Origin: Streptantibioticus ferralitis
GTDB lineage: Bacteria; Actinomycetota; Actinomycetes; Streptomycetales; Streptomycetaceae
Reading direction: 5' to 3'
Assembly: GCF_029223525.1 (NCBI RefSeq)
Contig: NZ_JARHTQ010000004.1
Span: forward strand, 186,001 to 250,000
Length of the DNA: 64,000 nucleotides
Part shown: positions 50,888 through 60,194 of the stretch, one piece after another
Layout: the number at the start of each line of letters is the position of its first letter
Numbering within the stretch: the stretch's first letter is position 1
Position numbers and translations under genes: made by a program
The notes under the pieces: model-generated
The model's input: only the letters and a program-made list of their open reading frames with translations
What the model was told of the DNA's origin: nothing
The model's database searches: none

Positions 50888-52839
50888 TCAGTTGGTTTCC
50901 CGGCCGGTCCCCGCGGGCTGGTCGCGCGCCTTGCGTTCGGCTTCGGCGCCACGGGCGAGTACGGCCCGGGCGATGGCGTCGGAGTCGGTGAGCGTCACCG
51001 AGTTGACGCCTGGCCGTACCCCGGCGGCGGTCACCCAGTGCACCGCCTCGGTGGGCACACCGAAGGCGAACCGGCGCGGGTGCGCCCGGCCCGCCGCGTC
51101 GACGACGTGGTACGGCCGCTCGGTGACCGCCAGACCGCCCGTCTGGTACGTCTCCCCGCCGGGGCCCGCCACGGCGTACGGCCGGCACTGGCCGGTGCGC
51201 AGCAGATGTCCGAGCAGCGGGTCGGCGGTGTGCCGGAGGTCGGCCTCCGGCAGCCGCGCCTCGATGAGTACCCGGGCGTGCACCTGCGAACCGGGCACCA
51301 GCGGCGATTCGCCACGGTACGTTCCGGTTTCCGGCACCGCGGATATCCGGGTGCCCGGCCCCAGCACCGCCAGCACTCCCGCCTCGATGAGCGCCGCCAT
51401 CTCCGCGATGCGTCGGGCGGGCGGTCCGATGGACAGGAAGGCGTTGAGCGGGGTGTACCACCGTTCCAGATCGTCCCGTTGGGAACCCGCGGTCAGCCCG
51501 CCGTGGTCGACGATCTGGCGTATCTCGTTGCGCAGATCGCGCAGTACGTCGAGGGCGGACTTGAGCGGGCCGCCGACATTGCCCTGCTGGGCGGCGGCCA
51601 CATCGTCGCGCAGATGGTCCAGCAGCCAGTCGCGGAAGTCCTCGGGACCGGTGAACCGCCGGTCGGTGTAGGGCTGGGCGATCCGCTCCCAGTCCCAGCG
51701 CTCGGCCGGGCCGACGCCCACCTCGTCCAGCAGCCGTGCCTCCTCGGCGCTTCCCCATGGCGTGGCCAGGTACCGCTCGCGGAACGACTCGGCGTCGCCG
51801 CGCCGGGCGACCAGCGCGGTGTAGTAGACCGTTTCGGTCTCCTTGGCGATCAGCGGCCACACCTCGCGGCGGAAGTCCGTACCGGGGCCGCCGCGGCCCC
51901 GGTCCCGCAACTCCGCGACAACCCCTGGGGTCAGCACCTTCGGCTGGTGGCGGCCGTGTGCGCCCTTCTGGTTCTCGCCGCGCGCGTGGTGCGGGACACC
52001 GCGCCGGGAACCGGCGTAGAGCCGCGGCTCGCGCCCCGACGGCCGGTAGACCAGCCGATCGCCCTCGGATGCGAAGCGTCCGCCGCGGCCGACCGTCAAC
52101 AGGGCCATGTGGTCGAAGAAGTTCAGCCCGAGCCCGCGCAGCAGAACGGGTTCGCCGGCCGCGCCGCCGACAGGTCGACATCGGCCGGATTGGCGGGCGG
52201 GATGTAGGTGGCCCCGTGCCGCTCGGCGAAGGCGGCCAACTCCGCCTCCGCTCCGGTGGTGCGGGACGCGGTGTGCCCCTGGGCGAGCACCACCGCGTCC
52301 AGATCGCGCAGCACGGTGCCGTCGCCGAGCCGCACGGTCTGGCCGCCGTCCGGTGCGTCGTCCAGCGCCACGGCGTGGGCCCGGTGCGTCACGACGCGGA
52401 CCGTGCCGGGCGTGGTGGCCGCCGTCCGCTGGAAGACCCACTCCAGGTAATGCCCGTAGAACCGGCGGGTCGGATAGGAGTCGGGGCCCAACTCGCGTGC
52501 CTCGGCCAGGACATGCCCGTCCAGTTCCTCCAAGGTCCCCATCACCGTGAGGAATCCGGCCCATTCGTAAAGGCTGGGCCCCGGGCGCAGCGGACCTGCC
52601 AACTCCACGCTCTCGTCGGTGAACAACGTCACCTGGGAGGCGACGGTGTTCATCAGCAACTCGCCCGACTGGTCGGTGCGCCAGATATTTCCGGCGCCTG
52701 GCCGGTGCGGATCCACAAGATGCACGGAAAGTTCCGTATTCGGTTGCTCCGCAGCGGCGTTCGCGCAGATGCGTTCGAAGACCGACAGGCCGCGCGGCCC
52801 GGCTCCGATTACGCAGACCGCGAACTGCCGTGTTGTCAT
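50888..52839 (-). pseudogene. FAD/NAD(P)-binding protein with a frameshift
   Basis: An NAD_binding_9-type flavoprotein of about 650 residues. The first part starts at the ATG at 52839 (after GGGAGAAAC), with FAVCVIGAGPRGLSVFERI. It continues to PANPADVDLSAARPA and then leaves frame near base 52155, ending at 52123. The remainder is in another frame, from EPVLLRGLGLNFFDHMALLT to GRETN at 50888. A single missing G in the CCGG context near 52155 would explain it. It could be a true inactivation, a programmed shift or a sequence error. It is divergent from the NRPS-like gene across a TetR-type operator. Confidence 0.75.
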
Positions 52840-52953
52840 CCGGTTTCTCCCAGCGTCGAGGCGTCGGCGATGGCCGACATTAGACCCTGCCGAACTGTGA
52901 CGCCGCGCACCGGGGTTCGACTCATCGCCAGGTAATGCGAAGGAAAAGCGTTG

Positions 52954-52979
52954 ACTAGAGTCGAACACTAGAGTAGAAC
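52954..52979. promoter_or_regulatory. TetR-type operator candidate, tandem repeat
   Basis: Two head-to-tail 13-mers, ACTAGAGTCGAAC and ACTAGAGTAGAAC, match at 12 of 13 positions. They lie in the divergent promoter between the flavoprotein and the NRPS-like gene, in an A/T-rich patch. The sequence AGTCGAACACTAGA (52959-52972) matches AGTCGAACTCTAGA at 63396-63409, in the MFS-TetR promoter, at 13 of 14 positions. A shared regulator, the TetR protein at 63436, is inferred. Confidence 0.6.
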
Positions 52980-52994
52980 TATGGAAAGTGACCT

Positions 52995-54770
52995 ATGGTA
53001 CGGGGAGCAGCTAAACCGGACATCTGCGATGCCATCCACGGAGCAACGGGAGGGGCTTCATACGAGATGGATGCCAAAACGGGGGAATTTTCAAGGATTT
53101 CGTTGTCTTGTGAAGCGGTTGACCGGATCGGCAGGGTGGCGCTCAGCAGCGGCGTCCCCCGCCGCCACCTCGTGCAGGCGGTCGCCCTGGCCGTGCTCGC
53201 ACGCCAGTCGCCGGACCGGGCGGCCACGGTGCGCCGCGGGTCCGCGAGCCTTTCTTTAGCGCTACACGCCGACGACACCGTGACCGGTGTCGCGCGGCGG
53301 ATCGCCGATGCCGTCGGGTGCGCTCCAGGGCCGATCGCGATCAGTGCCGCGGGCTCCGGCTCAGGGCTGCCCAGCGGCGGGACCGTGCATGTGATCGAGG
53401 GGCCGGGCGACTCCCTGGCCCTCACCACCGACCTGTGCGAACGCCAGATCTCTCGCGTAATCACGGCCGTCGAGTCCTTCGGGCAAGCGGGTGGCGAGGG
53501 GCCCCGGATGCGGGAGTTGTGCCTGCGCAGCCCGGCCGACATCAGGGACCTACAGGGGTGGGGGCGGCGCCTCGCCAGCGTGCCCGCCATCTCCCTTGAC
53601 GAACTGGTCGCACGATGGGCCCGGCAGCGGCCGAACCGTCCCGCCGCCGTCGCCGGTGCGCGCACCCTGACCTACGCCGAGGCCGACCGGCAGGCCACGC
53701 TGCTGGCCTCCGCACTGATCCGAAACGATGTGCAGCACGGCGAGCCGGTGATCGTCCGCACAGGCGACCGGCTGGGCACCGTCATCGCCCATGTCGCGGT
53801 CCTACGGGCCGGTGCCGTCTGCGTACCGCTGCCCGTCGACCGCGATCCGTGCGAGGCCGTCCAGCTGACCCGGGCCCGACTGGCGCTGTGCGACACGCCG
53901 TCGGCCGCCCACCGCGTCCCGCCGGGGCTGCGTGCGCTGTCCATGGACGATCTGCTGGAGGACGGCCGCACCGGCGCCGGTGGGATCGACCGCTCGCTGC
54001 CGCGCTCCGGATTCACCGACTGCGCCTATGCGATGGTGCGCTTGGGGGAGCACGGCCGGATCCACGGCGATTTGATCGACCACCATGCCTGGGTCAGTGC
54101 CACCACGGCACGCATCAGCCGCGCGGGGACCCCCGCCGAGCGGGTGCTGGTCGACGGCCCGCTGTGCACACCCACCGCCCTCGCGGGCATGTGGTGGGCG
54201 CTCCAGTCCGGCGGCACCGTCTGCCTGGCCGACACGGTGGCCCATGGCACGGCTGACCGACTGGCCCAAGGCGGCTTCACCGAGGCCCTGTTGGACCCCG
54301 AGGCCTATGTTCGCGCCCTGCGGCTGCTGGACGGAGCGCGGCCCCCGCAGTGCGTCGTGCTGACCGGTGGTCCCTGCCCGCCGGAACTCGTCGCCCGGCA
54401 CTTCGGCCGACTGCCCGCGACCCGGCTGTTCGTCGAGTACGCGCCGGACGGCGGCCCGTTGCCCTGGGCGGCCGCCGAGGTCAAACCAGGCGACGGCGAA
54501 TGGCCGGACGCCCGCACCGGACTACTGCCAACGACCAATACCCAGCTGCACGTTGTCGACGAGGAGGGGCACCCACTGGGCCCCGGCCTGGTCGGCGAGG
54601 TGTGCGCCGACGGCATGGCGCTGCCCTGCGACCGCATCGCGGGCCCGGCCGGGCCGGCACCGCTGCCGCGGTTCCAGGAGGGCGACGGTCCCGCGGTCCA
54701 TCGATCGGGGCGGCTGGCCCGCTGGCGGTTCGACGGGACCCTGGAGATTCTAGAGGGCCGCACGGAGTAA
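52995..54770 (+). CDS. Degenerate NRPS-like protein (C-domain tail plus A-domain core)
   Basis: A 591-aa protein. Residues 25-190 resemble the C-terminal part of a condensation domain and linker. Residues 195-590 resemble an adenylation domain core: LDELVARWARQRPNRPAAVA and LTYAEADRQATLLASALI, then VIVRTGDRLGTVIAHVAVLR with AGAVCVPLPVDRDP. The phosphate-binding A3 loop (SGTTG-x-PK) is replaced by AMVRLGEHGRIHGDL. The A7-like TGD is RSGRLARWRFDGTLEI, and the C-terminal A10 lysine domain is missing. No carrier protein follows. Normal amino acid activation is therefore doubtful. A TTA codon lies at 53256-53258. The ATG at 52995 follows GGAAAG; an alternative ATG is at 53067. Confidence 0.6.
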   Translation: MVRGAAKPDICDAIHGATGGASYEMDAKTGEFSRISLSCEAVDRIGRVALSSGVPRRHLVQAVALAVLARQSPDRAATVRRGSASLSLALHADDTVTGVARRIADAVGCAPGPIAISAAGSGSGLPSGGTVHVIEGPGDSLALTTDLCERQISRVITAVESFGQAGGEGPRMRELCLRSPADIRDLQGWGRRLASVPAISLDELVARWARQRPNRPAAVAGARTLTYAEADRQATLLASALIRNDVQHGEPVIVRTGDRLGTVIAHVAVLRAGAVCVPLPVDRDPCEAVQLTRARLALCDTPSAAHRVPPGLRALSMDDLLEDGRTGAGGIDRSLPRSGFTDCAYAMVRLGEHGRIHGDLIDHHAWVSATTARISRAGTPAERVLVDGPLCTPTALAGMWWALQSGGTVCLADTVAHGTADRLAQGGFTEALLDPEAYVRALRLLDGARPPQCVVLTGGPCPPELVARHFGRLPATRLFVEYAPDGGPLPWAAAEVKPGDGEWPDARTGLLPTTNTQLHVVDEEGHPLGPGLVGEVCADGMALPCDRIAGPAGPAPLPRFQEGDGPAVHRSGRLARWRFDGTLEILEGRTE

Positions 54771-55135
54771 TTCCCGGCACGTTCCGCAGGACGATCCAAT
54801 TCCGTTTCCAGGACCGTGCGATGTTCCGCTGATGGCTGGATCCCGGTGCACTCTTCGGCATTCCGCCGCGTCTTGGAAGAAAAGAGCGGCCCACGGCGTG
54901 GAAATGCTTGTGGCGCGCCTGGTGATCCATTAGGCCCGCCGTGCTTCGCGGCCGGAACGGCCGTGCGTCGCTTGACAATACGGGGGGTGTTGACGAATAG
55001 GGCTGCCGTCTGCGGTCCTAAGCGAATTGCTCGATCGTTTCGATTTCACGCATCGGACCGGCTGGCTGCCGTACCGGCCGCTGGCTCGCCATGCGCCGAT
55101 TCCCCCCAACAACCCGTATTTACCAGGAGTTCACT
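54771..55135. promoter_or_regulatory. Intergenic region with a possible promoter for the CoA operon
   Basis: About 365 bases between the NRPS-like gene and the CoA-transferase. A TTGACA at 54972-54977 is followed after 17 bases by GAATAG, a weak match to a -10 hexamer. AGGAG lies eight bases before the GTG at 55136. No gene was seen. The promoter call is tentative. Confidence 0.35.
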
Positions 55136-57136
55136 GTGCGCAATACAACAGATCTCACCGGACCGATTCCTACCGCATCCGCGGCGGGACGGGCCACGAC
55201 CATGTCCCTGCCCGGCCCAAGGCGCGCCCACGGCGCCGGAGGAGAACTCATGGCGCCGCTGGCCGGGTTGACCGCCCACGGCGCCGGCCGCAGCCCCGCC
55301 GGGCGGGTGGCCCTGCGTCACCTGATCGACCTCGGCGCCACCCCCGGCGCCGCCCGTGCCGGGCGGAACGCGTCGGCCGACGGCGAACTGGTCACCGTCA
55401 CCCGGTCCGGCACCCAGCAGACCGCCCGCGTCGAGCAGCCGCTGCTCTGCTGTCGCATCGACTGGGCGTGTTCCGGCGGCGCTCCGCTCGTCGACGAGAC
55501 CACCGTGCAGGCGGCGACCGGGCTGATGGCCGTGCACGGCCGCAACCGGGGCACGCCGCGCCGAATACCCGTGGACTACGCCTCGACCTGCGCCGGAGTC
55601 ATCGCGGTCCAGGGCGTACTGGCGGCACTGGTGGCGCGGGAGCGGGGCGCCGCGGTGACCAGTGTGGGCACCAGCGTCACTCATGCCGCGCTGCTGACCA
55701 TCTCCCAGTACCTGGCCGCCGGGACCGCGCAGGAAGAAGAGCACCTCCCGGCCGTCGAGGGCAGGCCCGGGCCGCCGTTCCGCAGCCGGGACGGTGTCTG
55801 GTTCGAGATCGAGGCTCTGGACGCGGTCCCGTGGCGGGCCTTCTGGACCGCGCTGGGGGCGCCCGTCAAGGACATCTCGCAGGGCTGGCCGTCGTTCATG
55901 CACCGCTATCCCAAGGCGGTGTCCCCGCTGGCGCCGTCACTGCACGAGGCCGTCTCGGTCGTGGACTTCGAACGGATCCTGGGGGTCGCCGAGGCGTCCG
56001 GGATGAGCGTCTGCCGTATCCGGACCATGGCGGAGCGCCGTGCCGACCGCGACGCGCTGCGGGCCGGAAGGGTACCGCCGCCCTGGCGGTTCCGGCCGTT
56101 CGGCGACCCCGGCCGCCCGGCGCCGCCCGGCACCGCACCGCACCCGGACCAGCCGCTGGCCGGGCTGACCGTGATCGAGGCCGGACGCCGGGTGCAGGCA
56201 CCGCTCGCCGCGCACATGCTGGCACTGCTCGGCGCCAGGGTCATCCGCATCGAACCCCCGGGCGGCGATCCACTGCGTGGCATGCCGCCGATGATCGACG
56301 ACTGCTCCGCCCGCTTCCTGGCGCTCAACCGCACCAAGGAGGCGGAGATCGCCGACCTGAAGACCCCGGCCGGGCGGCAGACGGTGCGTGAACTCGTCCG
56401 TGAGGCGGATGTGTTCCTGCACAACTGGGCGCCCGGCAAAGCGGCGGCGTTCGAGCTGGACGCGCCGGAACTGGCCGCCGTCAACCCGCGGCTGGTCTAC
56501 GGCTACGCCTCGGGCTGGGGCGACGCCCTCGGCGAACGGCCACCGCTGGGCACGGACTTCATGGCCCAGGCGCATTCCGGTCTGGCCGACCTGATGGCCG
56601 ACGGCGGCAGGCCGCGGCCGTCCCTGATGACCCTGCTCGATGTGCTCGGCGGCCTGGTCGCCGCCGAGGGACTGCTGGCCGCACTGGTGGCCAGGGAACG
56701 TACCGGGCGCGGTCAGCGGATGGACAGCTCGCTGCTGTCGGCATCCACCGTGCTCCAGTACCAGGCGCTGGAGCGGCCACTCAGGCGCCACGCGCCCGGA
56801 TGCGGCAACACCGGACTGCCCGCGCTCGAAGGGCCGTACCCCACCGCCGACGGCTGGCTGGCCGTATCGGCCGGCTCCACTACGGCTGTTGGCCGCCTCT
56901 GCCGGGAACTCGGCCTGGACCCCGCCGCCCCGGCAGAGCTGCTCCGCCAGGAGGTCGCGGCTCGGCTGCTGGACCGCCCGGCCGCGGAGTGGGTCGGACG
57001 CCTCGCCGCCGCCCGGGTGTCCGCCGCCGTGGTGGCGACCGATCTCACCAGGCTCGACACCGCACCCGCGACCGCCCACGCCCTCACCCACGACGGGTGC
57101 ACCTTCGTCAACTCCCCTTGGAGGTTCGGCGCATGA
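55136..57136 (+). CDS. Duplicated CaiB/BaiF family (class III) CoA-transferase
   Basis: A 666-aa protein made of two CaiB-like halves, where the usual enzyme has about 400 residues. The C-terminal half is well conserved: GLTVIEAGRRVQAPLAAHML, RVIRIEPPGGDPLRG, LALNRTKEAEIADLKTP and the catalytic-type aspartate D502 in MTLLDVLGGLVAAEG. The N-terminal half is divergent but keeps an equivalent aspartate D147 in VDYASTCAGVIAVQGV. The GTG at 55136 has AGGAG upstream; an ATG at 55091 lacks one. It probably moves CoA to a carboxylic acid that the next genes ligate, oxidise and hydrolyse. Confidence 0.8.
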   Translation: MRNTTDLTGPIPTASAAGRATTMSLPGPRRAHGAGGELMAPLAGLTAHGAGRSPAGRVALRHLIDLGATPGAARAGRNASADGELVTVTRSGTQQTARVEQPLLCCRIDWACSGGAPLVDETTVQAATGLMAVHGRNRGTPRRIPVDYASTCAGVIAVQGVLAALVARERGAAVTSVGTSVTHAALLTISQYLAAGTAQEEEHLPAVEGRPGPPFRSRDGVWFEIEALDAVPWRAFWTALGAPVKDISQGWPSFMHRYPKAVSPLAPSLHEAVSVVDFERILGVAEASGMSVCRIRTMAERRADRDALRAGRVPPPWRFRPFGDPGRPAPPGTAPHPDQPLAGLTVIEAGRRVQAPLAAHMLALLGARVIRIEPPGGDPLRGMPPMIDDCSARFLALNRTKEAEIADLKTPAGRQTVRELVREADVFLHNWAPGKAAAFELDAPELAAVNPRLVYGYASGWGDALGERPPLGTDFMAQAHSGLADLMADGGRPRPSLMTLLDVLGGLVAAEGLLAALVARERTGRGQRMDSSLLSASTVLQYQALERPLRRHAPGCGNTGLPALEGPYPTADGWLAVSAGSTTAVGRLCRELGLDPAAPAELLRQEVAARLLDRPAAEWVGRLAAARVSAAVVATDLTRLDTAPATAHALTHDGCTFVNSPWRFGA

Positions 57137-58797
57137 CCACTCAATTCCACGATCTGGTGCCCGGCGAGGTCCGCGCCCAGTGGACCGCCGAGGGCCGCTA
57201 TCCGGGCAGGCCGTTGTTCACCCTGTTCCAGGAACACGCCGAGCGGCAGCCGCACTTCCCGGCCGTGATCGACGACGAGGGCACCATCAGCTACGGCGAA
57301 CTGCGGCGGCTGGCGCTCGGGTTGGCCCGTTCGCTCGCCGACGCCGGGACAGCCCCCGGCGAGGTAGTCGCCGTCAACCTGCCCAACGGGCGGCTGGCCT
57401 GCGCAATGGACCTGGCGGTGGCCGCGATCGGCGCGATCTGCCTGCCGTACCCGATCGGCAGGCGGCGGCAGGACACCCTGGCGCTGCTGCGCCGCTCCAA
57501 GGCCGCCGCAGTGGTGATCACCCGCCACGTCGGTGAGACCGACTACGGCAAGCTGGTGCAGGAGCTGCGCCCCGAACTCCCCTCGCTCCGCGAGGTGTTT
57601 GTACACGGCGACCCGCTGCCCGGCCTGCGGAGCCTCGACGCGATACTGGCCGACCTGCCCGAACCGCTCGACAAGACGGCCGAAACCGACCCGGACGCCA
57701 TCGGGCGGATCCTGGTCTCCTCCGGCTCCGAGGCCGAACCGAAGATGGTCGCCTACTCACACAACGCGCTGTGCGGTGGCCGAGGGGAGTTCCTGCGCTC
57801 GCTGCACCGTGGCGACCAGCCGATGCGGAACCTGTATCTGGTGCCGCTCGCCTCGTCGTTCGGCTCCACGGGAACCGCCGTCACCCTCGCGTTCCTGGGC
57901 GGAACGCTGGCGGTGATGTCCCGCTTCGACGCCGCCGACGCCGTGACACTGATCGGTCGGCACCGCCCCACGCACATCCTCGGTGTGCCGACGATGTTCC
58001 AGATGATGCTCGCCGATCCACGACTGGCCGCCGGGGCGACCGACCGCGTCGACACCTCTTCGCTGGTCGGCGTCGTCTGCGGCGGCGCGGGCGTGGACGC
58101 CGCGACGGTGGCGGCCTGCGCGACCAGGTTCGGCTGCGCCTTCGTCAACCTCTACGGTTCCGCGGACGGGGTGAACTGCCACACCCAGATCGAGGACCCG
58201 CTGGAGATCGTGCAGACCACCGCGGGACGCCCCAACCCCAAGGTGGCGGCGATCCGCATCGTCGACGCGGACGGCGAGGACCTGCCGCACGGAGCGGAGG
58301 GCGAGATCTGGTCCCGCGGCCCGATGAGCCCGCACTGCTACGTCAACGCACCGGAACTCGACGCGCAGTACCGCAGGGAGGGCGGCTGGGTCACCACCGG
58401 TGACCTCGGGCGCATCGACCCCGCCGGGCGGCTGCGCATCACCGGACGGAAGAAGGAGATCATCATCCGGGCGGGACTGAACATCAGCCCCGCCGAGGTG
58501 GAGGGCCTGGTCACCACCCACCCGGCGGTCAGGTCCGCGGTGTGCCTGGGCGTGCCCGACGACCGGCTGGGCGAGCGGGTGTGCGTCTGGGTCGTCCCGA
58601 CTCCCGGCGGTACCGCCCCCGACCTGGCCGAGCTGCGCCGCTACCTGTTCGAGGAGATGGGGCTGGAGCGCGCCAAACTCCCCGAAATCCTGCGGGAACT
58701 AGCGGAGTTCCCGGTCAGCCCGGCCGGAAAGGTCGACAAGCACGCGCTGCGCGCCTCGCTCGACGCACCGAAGGAGTCAGCCGATGCCCAGTCCTGA
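57133..58797 (+). CDS. Acyl-CoA synthetase (class I AMP-forming)
   Basis: A 554-aa ANL-superfamily ligase that activates a carboxylic acid to its CoA thioester. The A3 phosphate loop is LVSSGSEAEPKMVAYSH, with glutamate and alanine where SGTTG is usual. The later motifs are regular: ALYGSADG-type loop NLYGSADGVNCH, TGDLGRIDPAGRLRITGRKK and the catalytic lysine in SPAGKVDKHAL. It resembles CaiC-type crotonobetaine/carnitine-CoA ligases. The ATG overlaps the CoA-transferase stop by ATGA, and its end overlaps the dehydrogenase start by 14 bases. Confidence 0.87.
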   Translation: MTTQFHDLVPGEVRAQWTAEGRYPGRPLFTLFQEHAERQPHFPAVIDDEGTISYGELRRLALGLARSLADAGTAPGEVVAVNLPNGRLACAMDLAVAAIGAICLPYPIGRRRQDTLALLRRSKAAAVVITRHVGETDYGKLVQELRPELPSLREVFVHGDPLPGLRSLDAILADLPEPLDKTAETDPDAIGRILVSSGSEAEPKMVAYSHNALCGGRGEFLRSLHRGDQPMRNLYLVPLASSFGSTGTAVTLAFLGGTLAVMSRFDAADAVTLIGRHRPTHILGVPTMFQMMLADPRLAAGATDRVDTSSLVGVVCGGAGVDAATVAACATRFGCAFVNLYGSADGVNCHTQIEDPLEIVQTTAGRPNPKVAAIRIVDADGEDLPHGAEGEIWSRGPMSPHCYVNAPELDAQYRREGGWVTTGDLGRIDPAGRLRITGRKKEIIIRAGLNISPAEVEGLVTTHPAVRSAVCLGVPDDRLGERVCVWVVPTPGGTAPDLAELRRYLFEEMGLERAKLPEILRELAEFPVSPAGKVDKHALRASLDAPKESADAQS

Positions 58798-60001
58798 CCG
58801 CGCCCTGGCCACGCCCCTCGATGAGTCCGGTCACCTCCAGGTACTCCGCGATCAAGTGCGGGAGTTCCTCGACGAGGAGGTCATACCCGCGGAGCCGGAG
58901 CTGGCGGCCGGCGGACCAGGCGCCCGCGCCACTTTGGCCGCACTGCAGGAGAAGGCCAGGGCCAACGGCCTGTGGGCGCTGCCGCACCCGCGTGAGCTGG
59001 GCGGCCACGGGCTGCGCCTCGCCGAGTACCTGTACATCAGCGAGATCGAGGGGCGATCCGCGTACGGCCCGGTCGCGCTCGGCTCCGACAGTCTGCTGGA
59101 CGCGCTGATGCTCCAGCGGCACGCGGGCGCCGAGACCCGCGAACGCTACCTCGATCCGCTGGTCCGGGGACGGATGACACCGTGCTTCGGCATGACCGAG
59201 CCCGGGCGCTCCGGCTCCGACCCCAGCCTGATGATCACCCGGGCGCGTCCGGTGGGCGACGGCTGGGTGATCGACGGCCGCAAGTGGTTCTGCCGGGCCC
59301 GTGACGCCGACTTCATCACCGTCATGTGCCGTACCGAACCGCTGGGCGTGCCGCATGCCAAGGCGTTCACCATGTTCCTGGTGCCGCTGCCCAGCGAGGG
59401 GTTCAGCATCGTGCAGCCGCTCACTGTGCTCGGCGCCGAGGACGGCCACTGCGAGGTGGCGTTCGACGGAGTACGGGTGACGGCGGAGCAGATGATCGGC
59501 GGCCGGGGCGAGGGCTTCCCGGTCTCCGGCGAGCGGCTTTCACTCGGCCGCACCCTGCGCGCGATGCGCTGGTTGGGCCAGGCGCAGCGGGCGTTCGACC
59601 TGATGTGCACCCGGCTGCACCAGCGGGAGGCGTTCGGCGGAACGCTGGCCTCCAAGCAGCTGCTCCAGCAGCATGTCTTCGACGCGTACACCGACATCCG
59701 GTCGGCACGCTCGCAGGTGCTGCGCGCCGCCGCGATGCTGGACGCCGGTCAGGATGTGTACGTCGAGGTGGCGACCGCCAAGGTCCTCGCCTCCAACGCG
59801 CTCTACCAGGTGCTCGATCGGGCGGTGCAGGTCTACGGGGCCGAGGGCCTGTCAGATCGCACTCCGCTCGCCGAGATGTTCCGCTGGGCGCGGGCGACCC
59901 GGATCTACGACGGTGCGGACGAACTGCACACCCATATGGTGGCGAAGCGGATCCTCAAGCGGTACGAGCAGCGCGGAAGTTATGACTTCAGCGCTGGGTG
60001 A
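58784..60001 (+). CDS. Acyl-CoA dehydrogenase (ACAD10/11-like)
   Basis: FAD-dependent acyl-CoA dehydrogenase, 405 aa. Typical features are CFGMTEPGRSGSDPSLMITR for FAD binding, WVIDGRKWFCR, EVAFDGVRVTAEQMIGGRGE and RFDLMCTRLHQREAFGG-like helices. The catalytic position reads RIYDGADELHTHMVAKRILK, with Asp-Gly as in the ACAD10/11 branch rather than Glu-Gly. It is the last plus-strand gene of the coupled trio. With the ligase and transferase it probably introduces a double bond into an activated acid. Confidence 0.88.
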   Translation: MPSPDRALATPLDESGHLQVLRDQVREFLDEEVIPAEPELAAGGPGARATLAALQEKARANGLWALPHPRELGGHGLRLAEYLYISEIEGRSAYGPVALGSDSLLDALMLQRHAGAETRERYLDPLVRGRMTPCFGMTEPGRSGSDPSLMITRARPVGDGWVIDGRKWFCRARDADFITVMCRTEPLGVPHAKAFTMFLVPLPSEGFSIVQPLTVLGAEDGHCEVAFDGVRVTAEQMIGGRGEGFPVSGERLSLGRTLRAMRWLGQAQRAFDLMCTRLHQREAFGGTLASKQLLQQHVFDAYTDIRSARSQVLRAAAMLDAGQDVYVEVATAKVLASNALYQVLDRAVQVYGAEGLSDRTPLAEMFRWARATRIYDGADELHTHMVAKRILKRYEQRGSYDFSAG

Positions 60002-60050
60002 GGTGTTGCCGCGGGCCGCGGTGGTTGGTTGACCGCCGGTCCGCGGTGTG

Positions 60051-60160
60051 GTGGTTGCTCGCCGTCGCGGCGGGTTCTCTTGGGGGGCAAGCCGCCAAAC
60101 CCCCGCGCGTTGGGGGTGGTCCCGCCTCAGCGGCGAGCAAGCACCGTGGTGTGGTCCGGC
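60051..60160. repeat. Hairpin repeat (copy B), possible bidirectional terminator
   Basis: Perfect 10-bp arms TTGCTCGCCG (60055-60064) and CGGCGAGCAA (60131-60140), extending to 13 of 14, enclose a G-rich centre with CTTGGGGGGCAAGCC. The element lies between the convergent dehydrogenase and GH88 genes, so it can end both transcripts. Read on the minus strand, its edge CGCCGGACCAC matches the edge of copy A at 44321. The two copies are members of one repeat family. Confidence 0.6.
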
Positions 60161-60194
60161 GATGCCGGGCCCGCCGCGATCCGAACGTGGGCGC

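Noticed and set aside
52995-54770. Functional NRPS module
   Set aside because: The A3 phosphate loop, A10 lysine domain and carrier protein are all missing, so a working module cannot be supported.
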